From Pseudomonas sp. RSB 5.4 (GTDB lineage Bacteria; Pseudomonadota; Gammaproteobacteria; Pseudomonadales; Pseudomonadaceae), in assembly GCF_037126175.1 (NCBI RefSeq), contig NZ_CP146986.1, positions 1-64,000 of the forward strand: a stretch of 64,000 nt of DNA, read 5' to 3'. A model generated the notes under the pieces. The model made no database searches and was not told where the DNA came from. It saw only the letters and a list, made by a program, of their open reading frames with translations. Numbering within the stretch: position 1 is the first letter of the stretch; every line of letters begins with the position of its first letter. The translations under genes and the position numbers were made by a program. Shown here one piece after another: positions 51,290-60,146 of the stretch.

Positions 51290-52576
51290 ATGAATAACTT
51301 AAATAATGTGCGTGGCGCTCCTGATACTGATTTTGGTGTGCGCGGCGAGGTCGTTTTATATGGAGAGCGAGGTCAGAGGCTTCAAGCTCGAGTCGTCACT
51401 CTTCTCTCAAGTCCGAACAGGATTCTCTGCGGCGCAACTGACGAGGAGCGGCAAGAAACTTACCTGTGCATGCTTGATGAGGAAGGACGTATCGACAAAA
51501 GTTTCGGAAATGCGGGTAGTGTTGTTTTTAAACTCTCGGAGTTTTTTCCTGGGTGGGATTCGCCGCAGCCATATAGCGTGAAGTTTGATAGTGGCAAGTA
51601 TGTGTTGGGATTCTTCGCTCGTAAAAACGGCTTTAATCGTGCTACCGGCCTGGCTCGATTCGATTTGAATGGGAAACTTGATGAAGGGTTTGGCAGCAAA
51701 GGAGTGATGTTGTGGAGTCCAGATCTGAAAGATGTTGTTCCTTCAAGTTCTGATGTTCCAAAGGTGAAGCAGCCTCTGACGGATAAGGGCCGCGACTACC
51801 ACGGAACTTTGGAATTACTGGACGATGGCGGCGTTTTGCTTCTGACCACGCTTGATGACAGAGGACTTTTCTATAGAGCGTTTCTGGTCAAGTTAAAAAA
51901 TAACGGTAGTTTGGACGAAACGTTCGGTGATGGCGGGTACCGATTGGTTTTCCGAGGTCCATCTGTTTTAGTCATAGGACAGGATATGTTTCGCCAAGGT
52001 AATGGTTATGTTGTCGCCGCGTCAGACGGTCTACGTGATAAACGTTGGTTTGTTGGCCGGTATGATGCTCGTGGTAATCTTGACTCCAGTTTTGGGGCCG
52101 GAGGTTATTATGATGGAGTACCTTCGGTTAAAAGTGTGATTCTGAAACATGACGATAAGTTTTATATTGTAGGTACTTCGGATAATGGAGTTCCGCAGTA
52201 TCTGTATCTCCAGCTTCAACGTCGCGGGCTGAATGGCGAGGAAGATCCACTTTTTGGCAAGCAAGGATGGGGCGAATATATCAATGATGATTTCAGCGAT
52301 ATCTATATGACGAAAGCAGCCCTCTATAATTTGAAGTCAACCGTTGTGGTAGCAGGCTATGCTTATTTGCGTGGAGGGTCGGATAGCCAGGCATTTATTG
52401 CCAGTCTTGAACAAGACATGGGGTGGGATGAGGGGTTTGGTGATGTTGGAAAGGTTTTATTTCCAAAAGACCAGATTATTCACGATCTCGCGGTCCAGGA
52501 GGATCGAAAAATTGTATTTGTTTCCAGTAGAAATAGAGGGAGCGGCAGCTTCGCCATCTTCCGTCGGCATGGTTAG
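51290..52576 (+). CDS. Delta-60-repeat beta-propeller protein, 428 aa
   Basis: At least six repeats carry the delta-60 motif (D-x-x-F-G-x-x-G followed by a strand): 'DKSFGNAGSVVF', 'DEGFGSKGVMLW', 'DETFGDGGYRLVF', 'DSSFGAGGYYDG', 'DPLFGKQGWGEY', 'DEGFGDVGKVLF'. They are spaced 50-80 residues apart and interleaved with 'ARFDLNGKL'-like and 'LEDGGVLLLTT'-like strands, so a beta-propeller fold is expected. No signal peptide. Base composition is clearly more AT-rich than the flanks (also in 51090-51289), suggesting acquisition by transfer. The ATG at 51290 is preferred over a TTG at 51272. It has its own LuxR-type box, shared with the Ig-family locus 30 kb away. Function unknown. Confidence 0.85.
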   Translation: MNNLNNVRGAPDTDFGVRGEVVLYGERGQRLQARVVTLLSSPNRILCGATDEERQETYLCMLDEEGRIDKSFGNAGSVVFKLSEFFPGWDSPQPYSVKFDSGKYVLGFFARKNGFNRATGLARFDLNGKLDEGFGSKGVMLWSPDLKDVVPSSSDVPKVKQPLTDKGRDYHGTLELLDDGGVLLLTTLDDRGLFYRAFLVKLKNNGSLDETFGDGGYRLVFRGPSVLVIGQDMFRQGNGYVVAASDGLRDKRWFVGRYDARGNLDSSFGAGGYYDGVPSVKSVILKHDDKFYIVGTSDNGVPQYLYLQLQRRGLNGEEDPLFGKQGWGEYINDDFSDIYMTKAALYNLKSTVVVAGYAYLRGGSDSQAFIASLEQDMGWDEGFGDVGKVLFPKDQIIHDLAVQEDRKIVFVSSRNRGSGSFAIFRRHG

Positions 52577-52639
52577 CGTATAAAAGCTGCAGTTGTTTAT
52601 TGGCCATTCGGAATCAGCTGAATGGCCAATATTGGGCGA

Positions 52640-53839
52640 TTAATGAAAGTGGTGTTTTGCTGTGATGCGGTACAAATACACACTCAGGATCAAGCCGCTC
52701 AGTGAGGCGATAGCGGCAAACAGAAAGATCGAAGCAAAACCGAAACCCGCCGCAATCGCCCCGGCCAATGGTCCGGTGATCCCCAGCGACAAATCGATGA
52801 ACAACGAATACGCGCCGACCGCCGCACCACGGCTGGACGCTGGCACCAGATTTACCGCTTCCACGCCCAGCGCCGGGAACACCAGCGAGAAACCGAAGCC
52901 GCTCAACGCCGCCCCGGCCAGCGCCCAATGTGCATCCGGCGCCAGCCACAGCAGCAACAGGCCGAGGGTTTCCACCGACAGGCAGGCAATCGCTACGCGG
53001 AAGCCGCCGAGACGGTTGATCAGGTTGCCGAACAACAGTCGCGCGCCGATGAAGCTGGCGCCGAACAGGCTCAGGCACAACACCGCGTTGTCCCAGTGCC
53101 GGGTGGCGTAATACAGGGTGATGAAGGTGGCGATGGTGCCGAATCCGATCGAGCCCAGCGCCAGACCGCAGCCGTGCGGGAACACGCGACCGAGCACATG
53201 CATGAACGGCAGACGCTCACCGGCGACAATCGGCGCAGCGGTTTTCGGCCACGCCAGCAGCAGGCCCAGTGCCGCCAGCAGGATGATGCTGACGCCCATG
53301 CTCCACAGCCCCAACTGGCCGACCAGCCACACGCCGAACGGCGCACCCACCGCCAGCGCGCCGTAACTGGCGATGCCATTCCACGAGATCACTTTGGCGG
53401 TGTTCGCCGCACCGACGCGACCGATGCCCCAGCCGATCGAACCGGAGCCGACCAGACTTTCCGCGCTGCCTAACACCAGTCGGCCGATCAACAGGCTGAT
53501 CAGACTGAGCATCGGCAGGTTCGGTGTCCACGCCGAAATCAGCATGAACACACCGCTCAAGCCGCAGCCAGCGAGGCCATACATCACCGCACGTTTGCTG
53601 CCCTGGTTGTCGATGATCTTGCCGGCGTACGGACGGCTGAGCAGGGTGGCGAGGTATTGCACGCTGATCACCAGCCCCGCGATCACCGCGCCGAAGCCCA
53701 GGTCGCTGTGGACATAGCCCGGCAACACCGCGAGCGGAATGCCGATGTTCAGGTAGCCGATGAAGGTGAAGAGGACGATGGAAACGACTTGCAGCGTGAC
53801 CGCCAGGGGACGCTGGGGTTCTGACATAGAGGACGACAT
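52640..53839 (-). CDS. MFS transporter, YhhS-like, 399 aa
   Basis: Twelve-helix major-facilitator protein of the YhhS/arabinose-efflux type: '[20 protein letters not shown]' at helix 1, '[20 protein letters not shown]' for the loop 2-3 motif, '[20 protein letters not shown]' around helix 4, and '[20 protein letters not shown]' in the second half. The substrate is unknown; drug or metabolite export is typical. The start is MSSSMSEPQ or MSEPQ, four codons apart. Confidence 0.92.
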   Translation of the reverse strand: MSSSMSEPQRPLAVTLQVVSIVLFTFIGYLNIGIPLAVLPGYVHSDLGFGAVIAGLVISVQYLATLLSRPYAGKIIDNQGSKRAVMYGLAGCGLSGVFMLISAWTPNLPMLSLISLLIGRLVLGSAESLVGSGSIGWGIGRVGAANTAKVISWNGIASYGALAVGAPFGVWLVGQLGLWSMGVSIILLAALGLLLAWPKTAAPIVAGERLPFMHVLGRVFPHGCGLALGSIGFGTIATFITLYYATRHWDNAVLCLSLFGASFIGARLLFGNLINRLGGFRVAIACLSVETLGLLLLWLAPDAHWALAGAALSGFGFSLVFPALGVEAVNLVPASSRGAAVGAYSLFIDLSLGITGPLAGAIAAGFGFASIFLFAAIASLSGLILSVYLYRITAKHHFH

Positions 53840-53943
53840 GAGTAACGATCCACGGCAAAGCAGGATTAGATAGGCTGCTTATGATACCGGCGCGAACGAG
53901 TCAGGGGCGGGGAAAAGTAAAACTATTTGCCGGGCGGGTGGCT

Positions 53944-54126
53944 TCAGGGTTTGGCCGGGGCGACCAGTTGTGTAGTGACCAGTGCGGCGAGGGCGTTTTC
54001 TTCGCTGCCGAAACGGGCGAGCAGGGCGGCCTGTTTTTCCGGGGAGAGGCGGTTCCAGATCTCGATCATTTTCTCGGTGGCGCCGATCAGGACGGCAGCT
54101 TGGCTTTCAGAGAATTCGTCGGTCAT
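53944..54126 (-). CDS. Small hypothetical protein, 60 aa
   Basis: MTDEFSESQAAVLIGATEKM is followed by a helical segment (IWNRLSPEKQAALLARFGSE) and a short tail. No signal peptide or membrane segment. It lies in its own interval, with a hairpin 20 bp before its start. GAG is 8 nt upstream of the ATG. Unrecognised. Confidence 0.6.
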   Translation of the reverse strand: MTDEFSESQAAVLIGATEKMIEIWNRLSPEKQAALLARFGSEENALAALVTTQLVAPAKP

Positions 54127-54146
54127 GGCGGGCTCGGTTTCAGGCA

Positions 54147-54178
54147 GTGTGGAAAGCGCATCTTAGCGCTTTCCACAC
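54147..54178 (-). terminator. Strong hairpin between two small genes
   Basis: A perfect 13-bp stem GTGTGGAAAGCGC / GCGCTTTCCACAC with a 6-nt loop, 18 bp after the stop of the 43-residue gene. The T run is weak. Confidence 0.65.
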
Positions 54179-54195
54179 GGTCTGTACGGCGGGTT

Positions 54196-54327
54196 TTACT
54201 CTTCGCTGTCGGCCTGGCGGCTCTCAACGGCTTCTTTCGGCTCGGGCTGTTGGGCGCCGGCTTGTTGCGTGGTCGTCTGCTCAGGTACGTGCAGGCTTGG
54301 GAAGGGGAGATTAGGAATCTCGTGCAT
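54196..54327 (-). CDS. Small hydrophilic protein, 43 aa
   Basis: MHEIPNLPFPSLHVPEQTTT is followed by a Gln/Glu-rich tail ending ADSEE. GAGGAG lies 9 nt before the ATG at 54327 and a strong hairpin follows the stop. It is probably disordered, and I recognise no family. The ribosome site plus terminator support it as a real gene. Confidence 0.55.
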   Translation of the reverse strand: MHEIPNLPFPSLHVPEQTTTQQAGAQQPEPKEAVESRQADSEE

Positions 54328-54470
54328 GGTTGCGCTCCTCGCTAAGTCTGTTGATAGATCTGGTAGATCCGCGCTTCTTGAAAGCCTGCGCAGGATACAG
54401 CAGGAAAAATGACAATCAGACTTTTAATTCAAAATAATGCGACAGATGGCCGCAGGGCGCGCAAAAACAA

Positions 54471-54562
54471 CTGTGGGAGCGAGCTTGCTCGCGAAATCGG
54501 TGTATCAGTCAACATATCTGTCGAATGACACTCCGTATTCGCGAGCAAGCTCGCTCCCACAG
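54471..54562. repeat. REP-type inverted repeat
   Basis: Arms CTGTGGGAGCGAGCTTGCTC.. (from 54471) and complement (to 54562), directly downstream of the phh operon. Confidence 0.88.
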
Positions 54563-54580
54563 GGGTTTGTGTAGCTGGAT

Positions 54581-55774
54581 CTACTTGCTGACGTCGGCGA
54601 TGGCTTGTGCCAGCAGCGCCAGGCGCGTGGCATCGATTCCGGCGACGTTGGCCCGGCCCGAGCTGACCATGTACACGCTGTGATGCTCACGCAGTTGTTT
54701 CACCTGCTCCGGCGACAGGCCGGTGTAGGAGAACATTCCGCGCTGGACGCCAATGTGCGCAAAGCGCTCTCGCAGGCCGTGCGGTTCCAGTGCTTCGACC
54801 AGGCCGCTGCGCAATTGGGCGATGCGCAAGCGCATGGCTTCCACTTCATCGGCCCAGCGGCTTTTCAGCTCCGGGTCGGCGAGGATGGTCGCGACCACTG
54901 CCGCACCGTGATCCGGTGGGGTCGACCACAGGTTGCGGGCGATGTTGGCCAGTTGGCTGCGGATGTCGATCAGCTTGTCGGCGGTTTTTGCACAGACAAT
55001 CAATGCACCGGTACGGTCGCGGTACAGGCCGAAGTTCTTCGAGCAGGAACTGGTGATCAGCAGCTCGGGAACCTCGGCGGCGAACAACCGGGTCGACCAC
55101 GCGTCCTGCTCCAGACCATCGCCAAAACCCTGGTAGGCAAAGTCGATCAGCGGCAGCAGGTCACGGCGGCGCACCACGTCGAGCACGCGCTGCCAGTCGT
55201 CATGATTCAGGTCGAAACCGGTCGGGTTGTGGCAGCACGCATGCAGCAGCACCACGTCGCCGTGCGGCACTTCGTTGAGCACGGCGAGCATCGCATCGAC
55301 GTCGAGGCGGTTGTCGCTGCCCACGTACGGGTAGTGACTGACCTTGACCCCGGCCGCAGCGAAAATGGTTTCGTGGATCGGCCAGGTCGGGTTGCTCAGC
55401 CATACGCCCTTGCCCGGCAGGCACTGGGCGATGAAGTCGGCCGCCAGACGCAGCGCGCCGGTGCCGCCCGGGGTCTGAGTGGCGCCGGCGCGCTGTTCGG
55501 CGATCAGCTTCGAGTCGGCGCCAAGCACCAGCTCATTGATGACCTTGCCGAACAGCGGATTGCCGTGACCACCGATGTAGGTCTTGGTGTCCTGGCTTTC
55601 GACCAGTCGCGCCTCGGCGATTTTCACCGCCTCGGGGATCGGCGTCAGGCCCTGGGCATCCTTGTAGACGCCAACGCCCAAGTCGAACTTGCGCGGGTTA
55701 GTGTCCTGCGCATAGGCATCCATCAAACCGAGGATCGGGTCGCCGGGTACCCGGCCGATGGCGTCGAAGTGCAT
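54581..55774 (-). CDS. phhC: Aromatic amino-acid aminotransferase PhhC (TyrB-like), 397 aa
   Basis: PLP enzyme of aspartate/aromatic aminotransferase class I that converts Tyr and Phe to the keto acids. 'FDLGVGVYKDAQGLTPIPEA' opens the domain. 'HACCHNPTGFDLNHDDW' carries the PLP Asn, 'DFAYQGFGDGLEQD' the Asp/Tyr pair, and 'SCSKNFGLYRDRTGAL' the Schiff-base Lys and phosphate Arg. A C-terminal 'SSGRANVAG' has the substrate carboxylate Arg. It overlaps the phhB stop by one base (TAATG) and is last in phhABC. Confidence 0.93.
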   Translation of the reverse strand: MHFDAIGRVPGDPILGLMDAYAQDTNPRKFDLGVGVYKDAQGLTPIPEAVKIAEARLVESQDTKTYIGGHGNPLFGKVINELVLGADSKLIAEQRAGATQTPGGTGALRLAADFIAQCLPGKGVWLSNPTWPIHETIFAAAGVKVSHYPYVGSDNRLDVDAMLAVLNEVPHGDVVLLHACCHNPTGFDLNHDDWQRVLDVVRRRDLLPLIDFAYQGFGDGLEQDAWSTRLFAAEVPELLITSSCSKNFGLYRDRTGALIVCAKTADKLIDIRSQLANIARNLWSTPPDHGAAVVATILADPELKSRWADEVEAMRLRIAQLRSGLVEALEPHGLRERFAHIGVQRGMFSYTGLSPEQVKQLREHHSVYMVSSGRANVAGIDATRLALLAQAIADVSK

Positions 55775-56130
55775 TACTTGCGTCCTTCTGCGGTCTTGGC
55801 CACTTCGTCAGTGCGCGCGGCCATGATGAAGTCGTTGCGGTGCAGCCCCTTGATCGAGTGGCTCCACCAGGTCACGGTGACTTTGCCCCACTCGGTCAGC
55901 AGGCCCGGGTGGTGACCTTCGGCTTCGGAGATTTCGCCGACGGCGTTGGTGAACGCCAGCGCATGCTTGAAGTTCTTGAACAGGAAGACCTTCTCCAGCT
56001 GCATGATGCTGTCGCGAACTTCGATGTTCCAGTCCGGGATCTGCTTGATCAGGATCGGCAGTTCTTCGTCGCTGACTTGTGGCGCATCGGCACGGCACGC
56101 TTCGCAGTGGGCTTGGTTCAAAGTGGACAT
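55774..56130 (-). CDS. phhB: Pterin-4a-carbinolamine dehydratase PhhB, 118 aa
   Basis: Recycles the 4a-hydroxy-tetrahydropterin made by PhhA. Motifs: '[20 protein letters not shown]' at the start, '[20 protein letters not shown]' then the active-site '[18 protein letters not shown]', with three His (HH and the H of '[14 protein letters not shown]'). AGGA lies 8 nt before the ATG. Middle gene of phhA-phhB-phhC. Confidence 0.96.
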
Positions 56131-56248
56131 GGTGTGATTCCTGAAATCGAGTGTGTTTTTTTTATAGAAGCTATCGGCCCGTCAATGCCGTCACGCTAAA
56201 CCAAAGTGACGGCGACTGACAGACTCAATTGTCAGCAAAAGACGCGGA

Positions 56249-57040
56249 TCACGCGGCTTTCGGTTTTGGCGGAAACTTCGGAGCATGCAACCCCTGCTGC
56301 ATGGCTTGCTTGACCATGGCCATGATGTCTTCATGGGCGACGTCGAACAGGCGCTTGAGGTTCGGCAAGACAAAGTACAGCGGCTGCAAAATATCGATGC
56401 GATACGGCGTGCGCATCGCTTCCAGCGGATCGAAGGCTTGATGTTCGGGTTCGTCCGACAGCGAGTAAACGGTTTCTTTTGGCGAGGACAGGATGCCGCC
56501 GCCGTAGATGCGTTTGCCTTGCGGGGTGTCGACCAGGCCGAACTCGATGGTCATCCAGTACAGACGCGCCAGATATACGCGCTCTTCCTTGGTGGCCTGC
56601 AGGCCGAGCTTGCCGTAGGTGTGGGTGAATTCGGCGAACCATGGGTTGGTCAGCAGCGGGCAGTGGCCGAAGATCTCGTGAAAAATGTCCGGCTCTTGCA
56701 GGTAGTCCAGTTCTTCGCGGGTACGAATGAACGTGGCCACCGGAAACTGTTTGCTGGCGAGCAATTCGAAGAACGTCTGGAAGGGGATCAGTGCCGGGAC
56801 GCGGGCAACCTGCCAACCGGTGGTCTCACCGAGCACCTTGTTGATCTCGCCCAGCTGCGGAATGCGGTCGTGGGGCAGACCGAGTTTTTCGATACCGTCC
56901 AGGTACTCCTGGCAGGCCCGACCCTCGATCACTTTCAGCTGGCGAGTGATCAGCGTGTTCCACACCGCGTGTTCTTCGGCGGGGTAGTCGATAAAACCTT
57001 GCGCATCGGGCTCGCGGGCCACGTACTGCGTCTGCTTCAT
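56249..57040 (-). CDS. phhA: Phenylalanine 4-monooxygenase PhhA, 263 aa
   Basis: Pterin- and iron-dependent enzyme that hydroxylates Phe to Tyr. The iron ligands are the two His of 'FHEIFGHCPLLTNPWFAEF' and the Glu of 'LYWMTIEFGLVDT'. 'LIPFQTFFELLASKQFPVAT' and 'SLSDEPEHQAFDPLEAM' are further conserved blocks. Length matches the bacterial single-domain form of about 262. GGAG is 9 nt before the ATG. It is first of phhABC, with a PhhR-type box 122 bp upstream. Confidence 0.97.
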   Translation of the reverse strand: MKQTQYVAREPDAQGFIDYPAEEHAVWNTLITRQLKVIEGRACQEYLDGIEKLGLPHDRIPQLGEINKVLGETTGWQVARVPALIPFQTFFELLASKQFPVATFIRTREELDYLQEPDIFHEIFGHCPLLTNPWFAEFTHTYGKLGLQATKEERVYLARLYWMTIEFGLVDTPQGKRIYGGGILSSPKETVYSLSDEPEHQAFDPLEAMRTPYRIDILQPLYFVLPNLKRLFDVAHEDIMAMVKQAMQQGLHAPKFPPKPKAA

Positions 57041-57161
57041 ACTGCTCTCCTGCTAGGGGAATTCGTTCTTGTTATGTCCAGCGATGGGCTCAGGATTACC
57101 CGAGTGCGGGGTTGGATGCAGCAGGCTGAGCGCGTTCTTTGTAGGAAGAATCGCTGCATTT

Positions 57162-57179
57162 CGTAAATAAATCGTTACG
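57162..57179 (-). promoter_or_regulatory. PhhR box upstream of phhA
   Basis: CGTAAATAAATCGTTACG matches the TyrR/PhhR layout TGTAAA-N6-TTTACA (outer base C/G, one inner change). It lies between phhA and phhR, about 122 bp before phhA. Confidence 0.7.
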
Positions 57180-57304
57180 CTTTGGCCGGTATCTCGCATT
57201 TGCGGTGATTTGCAGGTTTGAAAAGGGCTGTGGCTGTCACATAATCTTGACAACTATCTGCGCGCCTCGACAGAAAAGTCAGGCCAAACCGCAGCGCAAA
57301 TCTC

Positions 57305-57394
57305 TTGTGGGAGCGGGCTTGCTCGCGAAAGCGGTGTGTCAGCTGAATGAATGGCGACTGACACACCGTCTTCGCGAGCAAGCCCGCTCCCACA
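57305..57394. repeat. REP-type inverted repeat
   Basis: Arms TGTGGGAGCGGGCTTGCTCG.. and complement, with GGTGTGTCAG / CTGACACACC at the centre, between the PhhR box and the phhR start. Confidence 0.88.
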
Positions 57395-57435
57395 GGGATT
57401 GTGTTCAACCCCTCATCCTTGTCGGGCCTCTTTAT

Positions 57436-58998
57436 ATGCGTATCAAAGTTCACTGCCAGAACCGCATCGGCATCCTGCGCGACATCCTCAACCTGCTGGT
57501 GGAGTACGGGATCAACGTTGCACGCGGCGAGGTCGGCGGCGAGCACGGCAACGCGATCTATCTGCACTGCCCGAACCTGATCAACATCCAGTTCCAGGCG
57601 CTGCGGCCGAAGTTCGAGGCGATTGCCGGGGTGTTTGGGGTCAAGCGCGTCGGGCTGATGCCCAGCGAGCGTCGGCACATGGAGTTGAACGCGTTGCTCG
57701 GCGCGCTGGAATTCCCGGTGCTATCGATCGACATGGGCGGCTCGATCGTCGCCGCCAACCGCGCGGCGGCGCAGTTGCTCGGGGTGCGAGTGGACGAGGT
57801 GCCGGGGATTCCGCTGTCGCGCTATGCCGAGGATTTCGATTTGCCGGAACTGGTGCGCGCCAACAAGTCGCGAATCAACGGCATGCGGGTCAAGGTCAAG
57901 GGCGACATCTTCCTCGCCGACATCGCGCCGCTGCAATCGGAGCATGACGACAGTGAAGCCATGGCCGGTGCGGTGCTGACCTTGCACCGCGCCGACCGCG
58001 TTGGTGAGCGTATCTATAACGTGCGCAAGCAGGAACTGCGCGGCTTCGACAGTATCTTCCAGAGCTCGAAAGTGATGGCCGCTGTCGTGCGTGAGGCGCG
58101 GCGCATGGCGCCGCTGGATGCGCCGCTATTGATAGAAGGCGAAACCGGCACCGGTAAAGAGTTGCTGGCCCGCGCCTGTCACCTCGCCAGCCCGCGCGGA
58201 CAGTCGCCGCTGATGGCGCTCAATTGCGCCGGGCTGCCGGAGTCGATGGCCGAGACCGAGCTGTTCGGCTATGGCCCCGGCGCGTTCGAAGGTGCGCGCG
58301 CCGAAGGCAAGCTCGGCCTGTTGGAGCTGACGGCGGGCGGTACGCTGTTCCTCGATGGCGTCGGGGAGATGAGCCCGCGCTTGCAGGTGAAGCTGCTGCG
58401 CTTTCTGCAGGACGGCTGCTTCCGCCGGGTCGGCAGTGATGAAGAGGTGTATCTGGACGTGCGAGTGATCTGCGCGACCCAGGTCGACTTGTCCGAATTG
58501 TGCGCGCGCGGCGAGTTTCGTCAGGATCTGTATCACCGCTTGAACGTGCTTTCGCTGCACATCCCGCCGCTGCGCGAATGCCTCGACGGTCTGACCCCGT
58601 TGGTCGAGCACTTCCTCGATCAGGCCAGTCGGCAGATCGGCTGTTCGCTGCCGAAACTGGCGCCGGCGGCGATGGATCGGCTCAGTCATTACCACTGGCC
58701 GGGCAACGTGCGGCAGCTGGAAAACGTGCTGTTTCAGGCGGTTTCGCTGTGCGAGGGTGGCACGGTCAAGGTCGAACACATTCGCCTGCCGGATTACGGC
58801 GTGCGTCAGCCGCTTGGCGATTTCTCGCTGGAGGGTGGGCTGGACGAGATCGTCGGACGCTTCGAGAAAGCGGTGCTGGAACGCCTGTATTCCGAACACC
58901 CGAGCAGTCGGCAACTGGGCAAGCGGTTGGGGGTTTCGCATACAACCATTGCTAATAAGCTGCGCGAGTATGAGGTCGGTAAAGACCCCGAGAGTTGA
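57436..58998 (+). CDS. phhR: Aromatic amino-acid regulator PhhR (TyrR family), 520 aa
   Basis: Activator of phenylalanine/tyrosine catabolism. It has an ACT domain (about 1-70, 'MRIKVHCQNRIGILRDILNL'), a PAS domain (about 78-190) and an AAA+ domain (about 205-430) with Walker A 'GETGTGKE' and Walker B 'GGTLFLDGVGEM'. The C-terminal helix-turn-helix is 'SSRQLGKRLGVSHTTIANKL'. The sigma-54-contact loop reads G-A-F-E-G-A instead of G-A-F-T-G-A, as in TyrR-like proteins that act with sigma-70. ATG 57436 gives the standard length; the open frame upstream runs through a REP. Divergent from phhABC. Confidence 0.95.
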   Translation: MRIKVHCQNRIGILRDILNLLVEYGINVARGEVGGEHGNAIYLHCPNLINIQFQALRPKFEAIAGVFGVKRVGLMPSERRHMELNALLGALEFPVLSIDMGGSIVAANRAAAQLLGVRVDEVPGIPLSRYAEDFDLPELVRANKSRINGMRVKVKGDIFLADIAPLQSEHDDSEAMAGAVLTLHRADRVGERIYNVRKQELRGFDSIFQSSKVMAAVVREARRMAPLDAPLLIEGETGTGKELLARACHLASPRGQSPLMALNCAGLPESMAETELFGYGPGAFEGARAEGKLGLLELTAGGTLFLDGVGEMSPRLQVKLLRFLQDGCFRRVGSDEEVYLDVRVICATQVDLSELCARGEFRQDLYHRLNVLSLHIPPLRECLDGLTPLVEHFLDQASRQIGCSLPKLAPAAMDRLSHYHWPGNVRQLENVLFQAVSLCEGGTVKVEHIRLPDYGVRQPLGDFSLEGGLDEIVGRFEKAVLERLYSEHPSSRQLGKRLGVSHTTIANKLREYEVGKDPES

Positions 58999-59024
58999 CA
59001 GCAACACTGTGGTGAGAAGAGCTT

Positions 59025-59147
59025 TTGTGGTGAGGGGATTTATCCCCGATCGGCTGCGCAGCAGTCGCAAAACCTGTAAACGAGGTCGTCCTGAAAGAAA
59101 AGCGGGGCGGCTTCGCCACCCATCGGGGATAAATCCCCTCGCCACAG
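59025..59147. repeat. REP-type inverted repeat (GGGGATTTATCCCC subtype)
   Basis: Arms TTGTGGTGAGGGGATTTATC.. (59025-59050) and complement (59122-59147, one mismatch) enclose about 70 bp that itself holds a small CGGCTGCGCAGCAG palindrome. The remaining part of the 59000-59360 gap carries the sigma-54 promoter. Confidence 0.82.
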
Positions 59148-59287
59148 GTTTTATTTCCATCTGCAACAATCGGGATTGCCGCCTAGCGGCATAACACCGC
59201 CGGTTTTTCGACTTCGATACATTTCCAATTTCCCCGCAAACCCCCTCAAGTCCTTTGTTTACCGGGCCGCAAGCCGCCAGAAAAAAG

Positions 59288-59305
59288 TTGGTCTGCAAAT
59301 TGCTT
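59288..59305 (+). promoter_or_regulatory. Sigma-54 promoter for flgFGHIJ
   Basis: TTGGTCTGCAAATTGCTT has the diagnostic GG (59290-59291), N10, GC (59302-59303) and TTGCTT at -12. It is 56 bp before the flgF start. RpoN/FleQ control is established for this operon in P. aeruginosa. Confidence 0.75.
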
Positions 59306-59360
59306 ATGGCTCAGCAGTACAGCGGTGGGCGGCAAACGTCCGGCATGCAGAGGAAAGAGT

Positions 59361-60101
59361 GTGGACAAGTACCTTTATGTGGCAATGACCGGCGCCAGTC
59401 AGAACGCACTGGCGCAAAAGGCGCATGCCAACAACCTGGCGAACATCTCCACCAATGGTTTTCAGCGCGACCTGGAGCAGGCGCGTTCGATGCCGGTGTT
59501 CGGTGACAGCTTTCCGGCGCGTGCGTTTGCCATGAGCGAACGGCCCGCCACTGATTTCACCGCCGGTTCGCTGGTGCAGACCGGGCGTGACCTCGACGTC
59601 GCCGTGACCGGCAACGGTTTCATTGCCGTGCAGAACCCCAACGGCGGCGAAAGCTACGTGCGCACCGGCAGCCTCAACATCGACGCCCTCGGCGTATTGC
59701 GCGCCGGCAACGGCATGCCGGTATTGGGCAACGGCGGTCCGATCGCCGTGCCGCCGGAGCAGCAGGTCGAAGTCGGTGAAGACGGCACCATCAGTATTCG
59801 TGCGATGGGCGAAGGCCCGCGCGTCATGGCGGAAGTCGACCGGATCAAACTGGTCAACCCGGACATCAAGAACCTCAACAAGGGCCTCGATGGCTCGATC
59901 TACACCAAGGACGGCCAGCCTGCGCCGGCCGATGCCAACGTCAAACTGGTGTCGGGTTTCCTTGAGTCGAGCAACGTCAATGCCGTGGAAGAAATGACCT
60001 CGGTGCTGGCCCTGGCCAAGCAGTTCGAGTTGCACGTCAAGATGATGAACACCGCCAAAGACGACGACCAGGCCATGGCTCGGGTCTTGCAGATCAGCTA
60101 A
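59361..60101 (+). CDS. flgF: Flagellar proximal-rod protein FlgF, 246 aa
   Basis: Part of the proximal rod of the flagellar basal body. GTG 59361 starts (M)DKYLYVAMTGASQNALAQKA with AGAGGAAAGA before it. The N-terminal rod motif 'HANNLANISTNGFQRDLEQA' and the C-terminal 'ESSNVNAVEEMTSVLALAKQ' are the standard FlgF/FlgG family blocks. First gene behind the sigma-54 promoter. Confidence 0.96.
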   Translation: MDKYLYVAMTGASQNALAQKAHANNLANISTNGFQRDLEQARSMPVFGDSFPARAFAMSERPATDFTAGSLVQTGRDLDVAVTGNGFIAVQNPNGGESYVRTGSLNIDALGVLRAGNGMPVLGNGGPIAVPPEQQVEVGEDGTISIRAMGEGPRVMAEVDRIKLVNPDIKNLNKGLDGSIYTKDGQPAPADANVKLVSGFLESSNVNAVEEMTSVLALAKQFELHVKMMNTAKDDDQAMARVLQIS

Positions 60102-60146
60102 TTATCAGAACGTCGCGCCGTAAAACAGGCGCACGAGGAGAATCGA

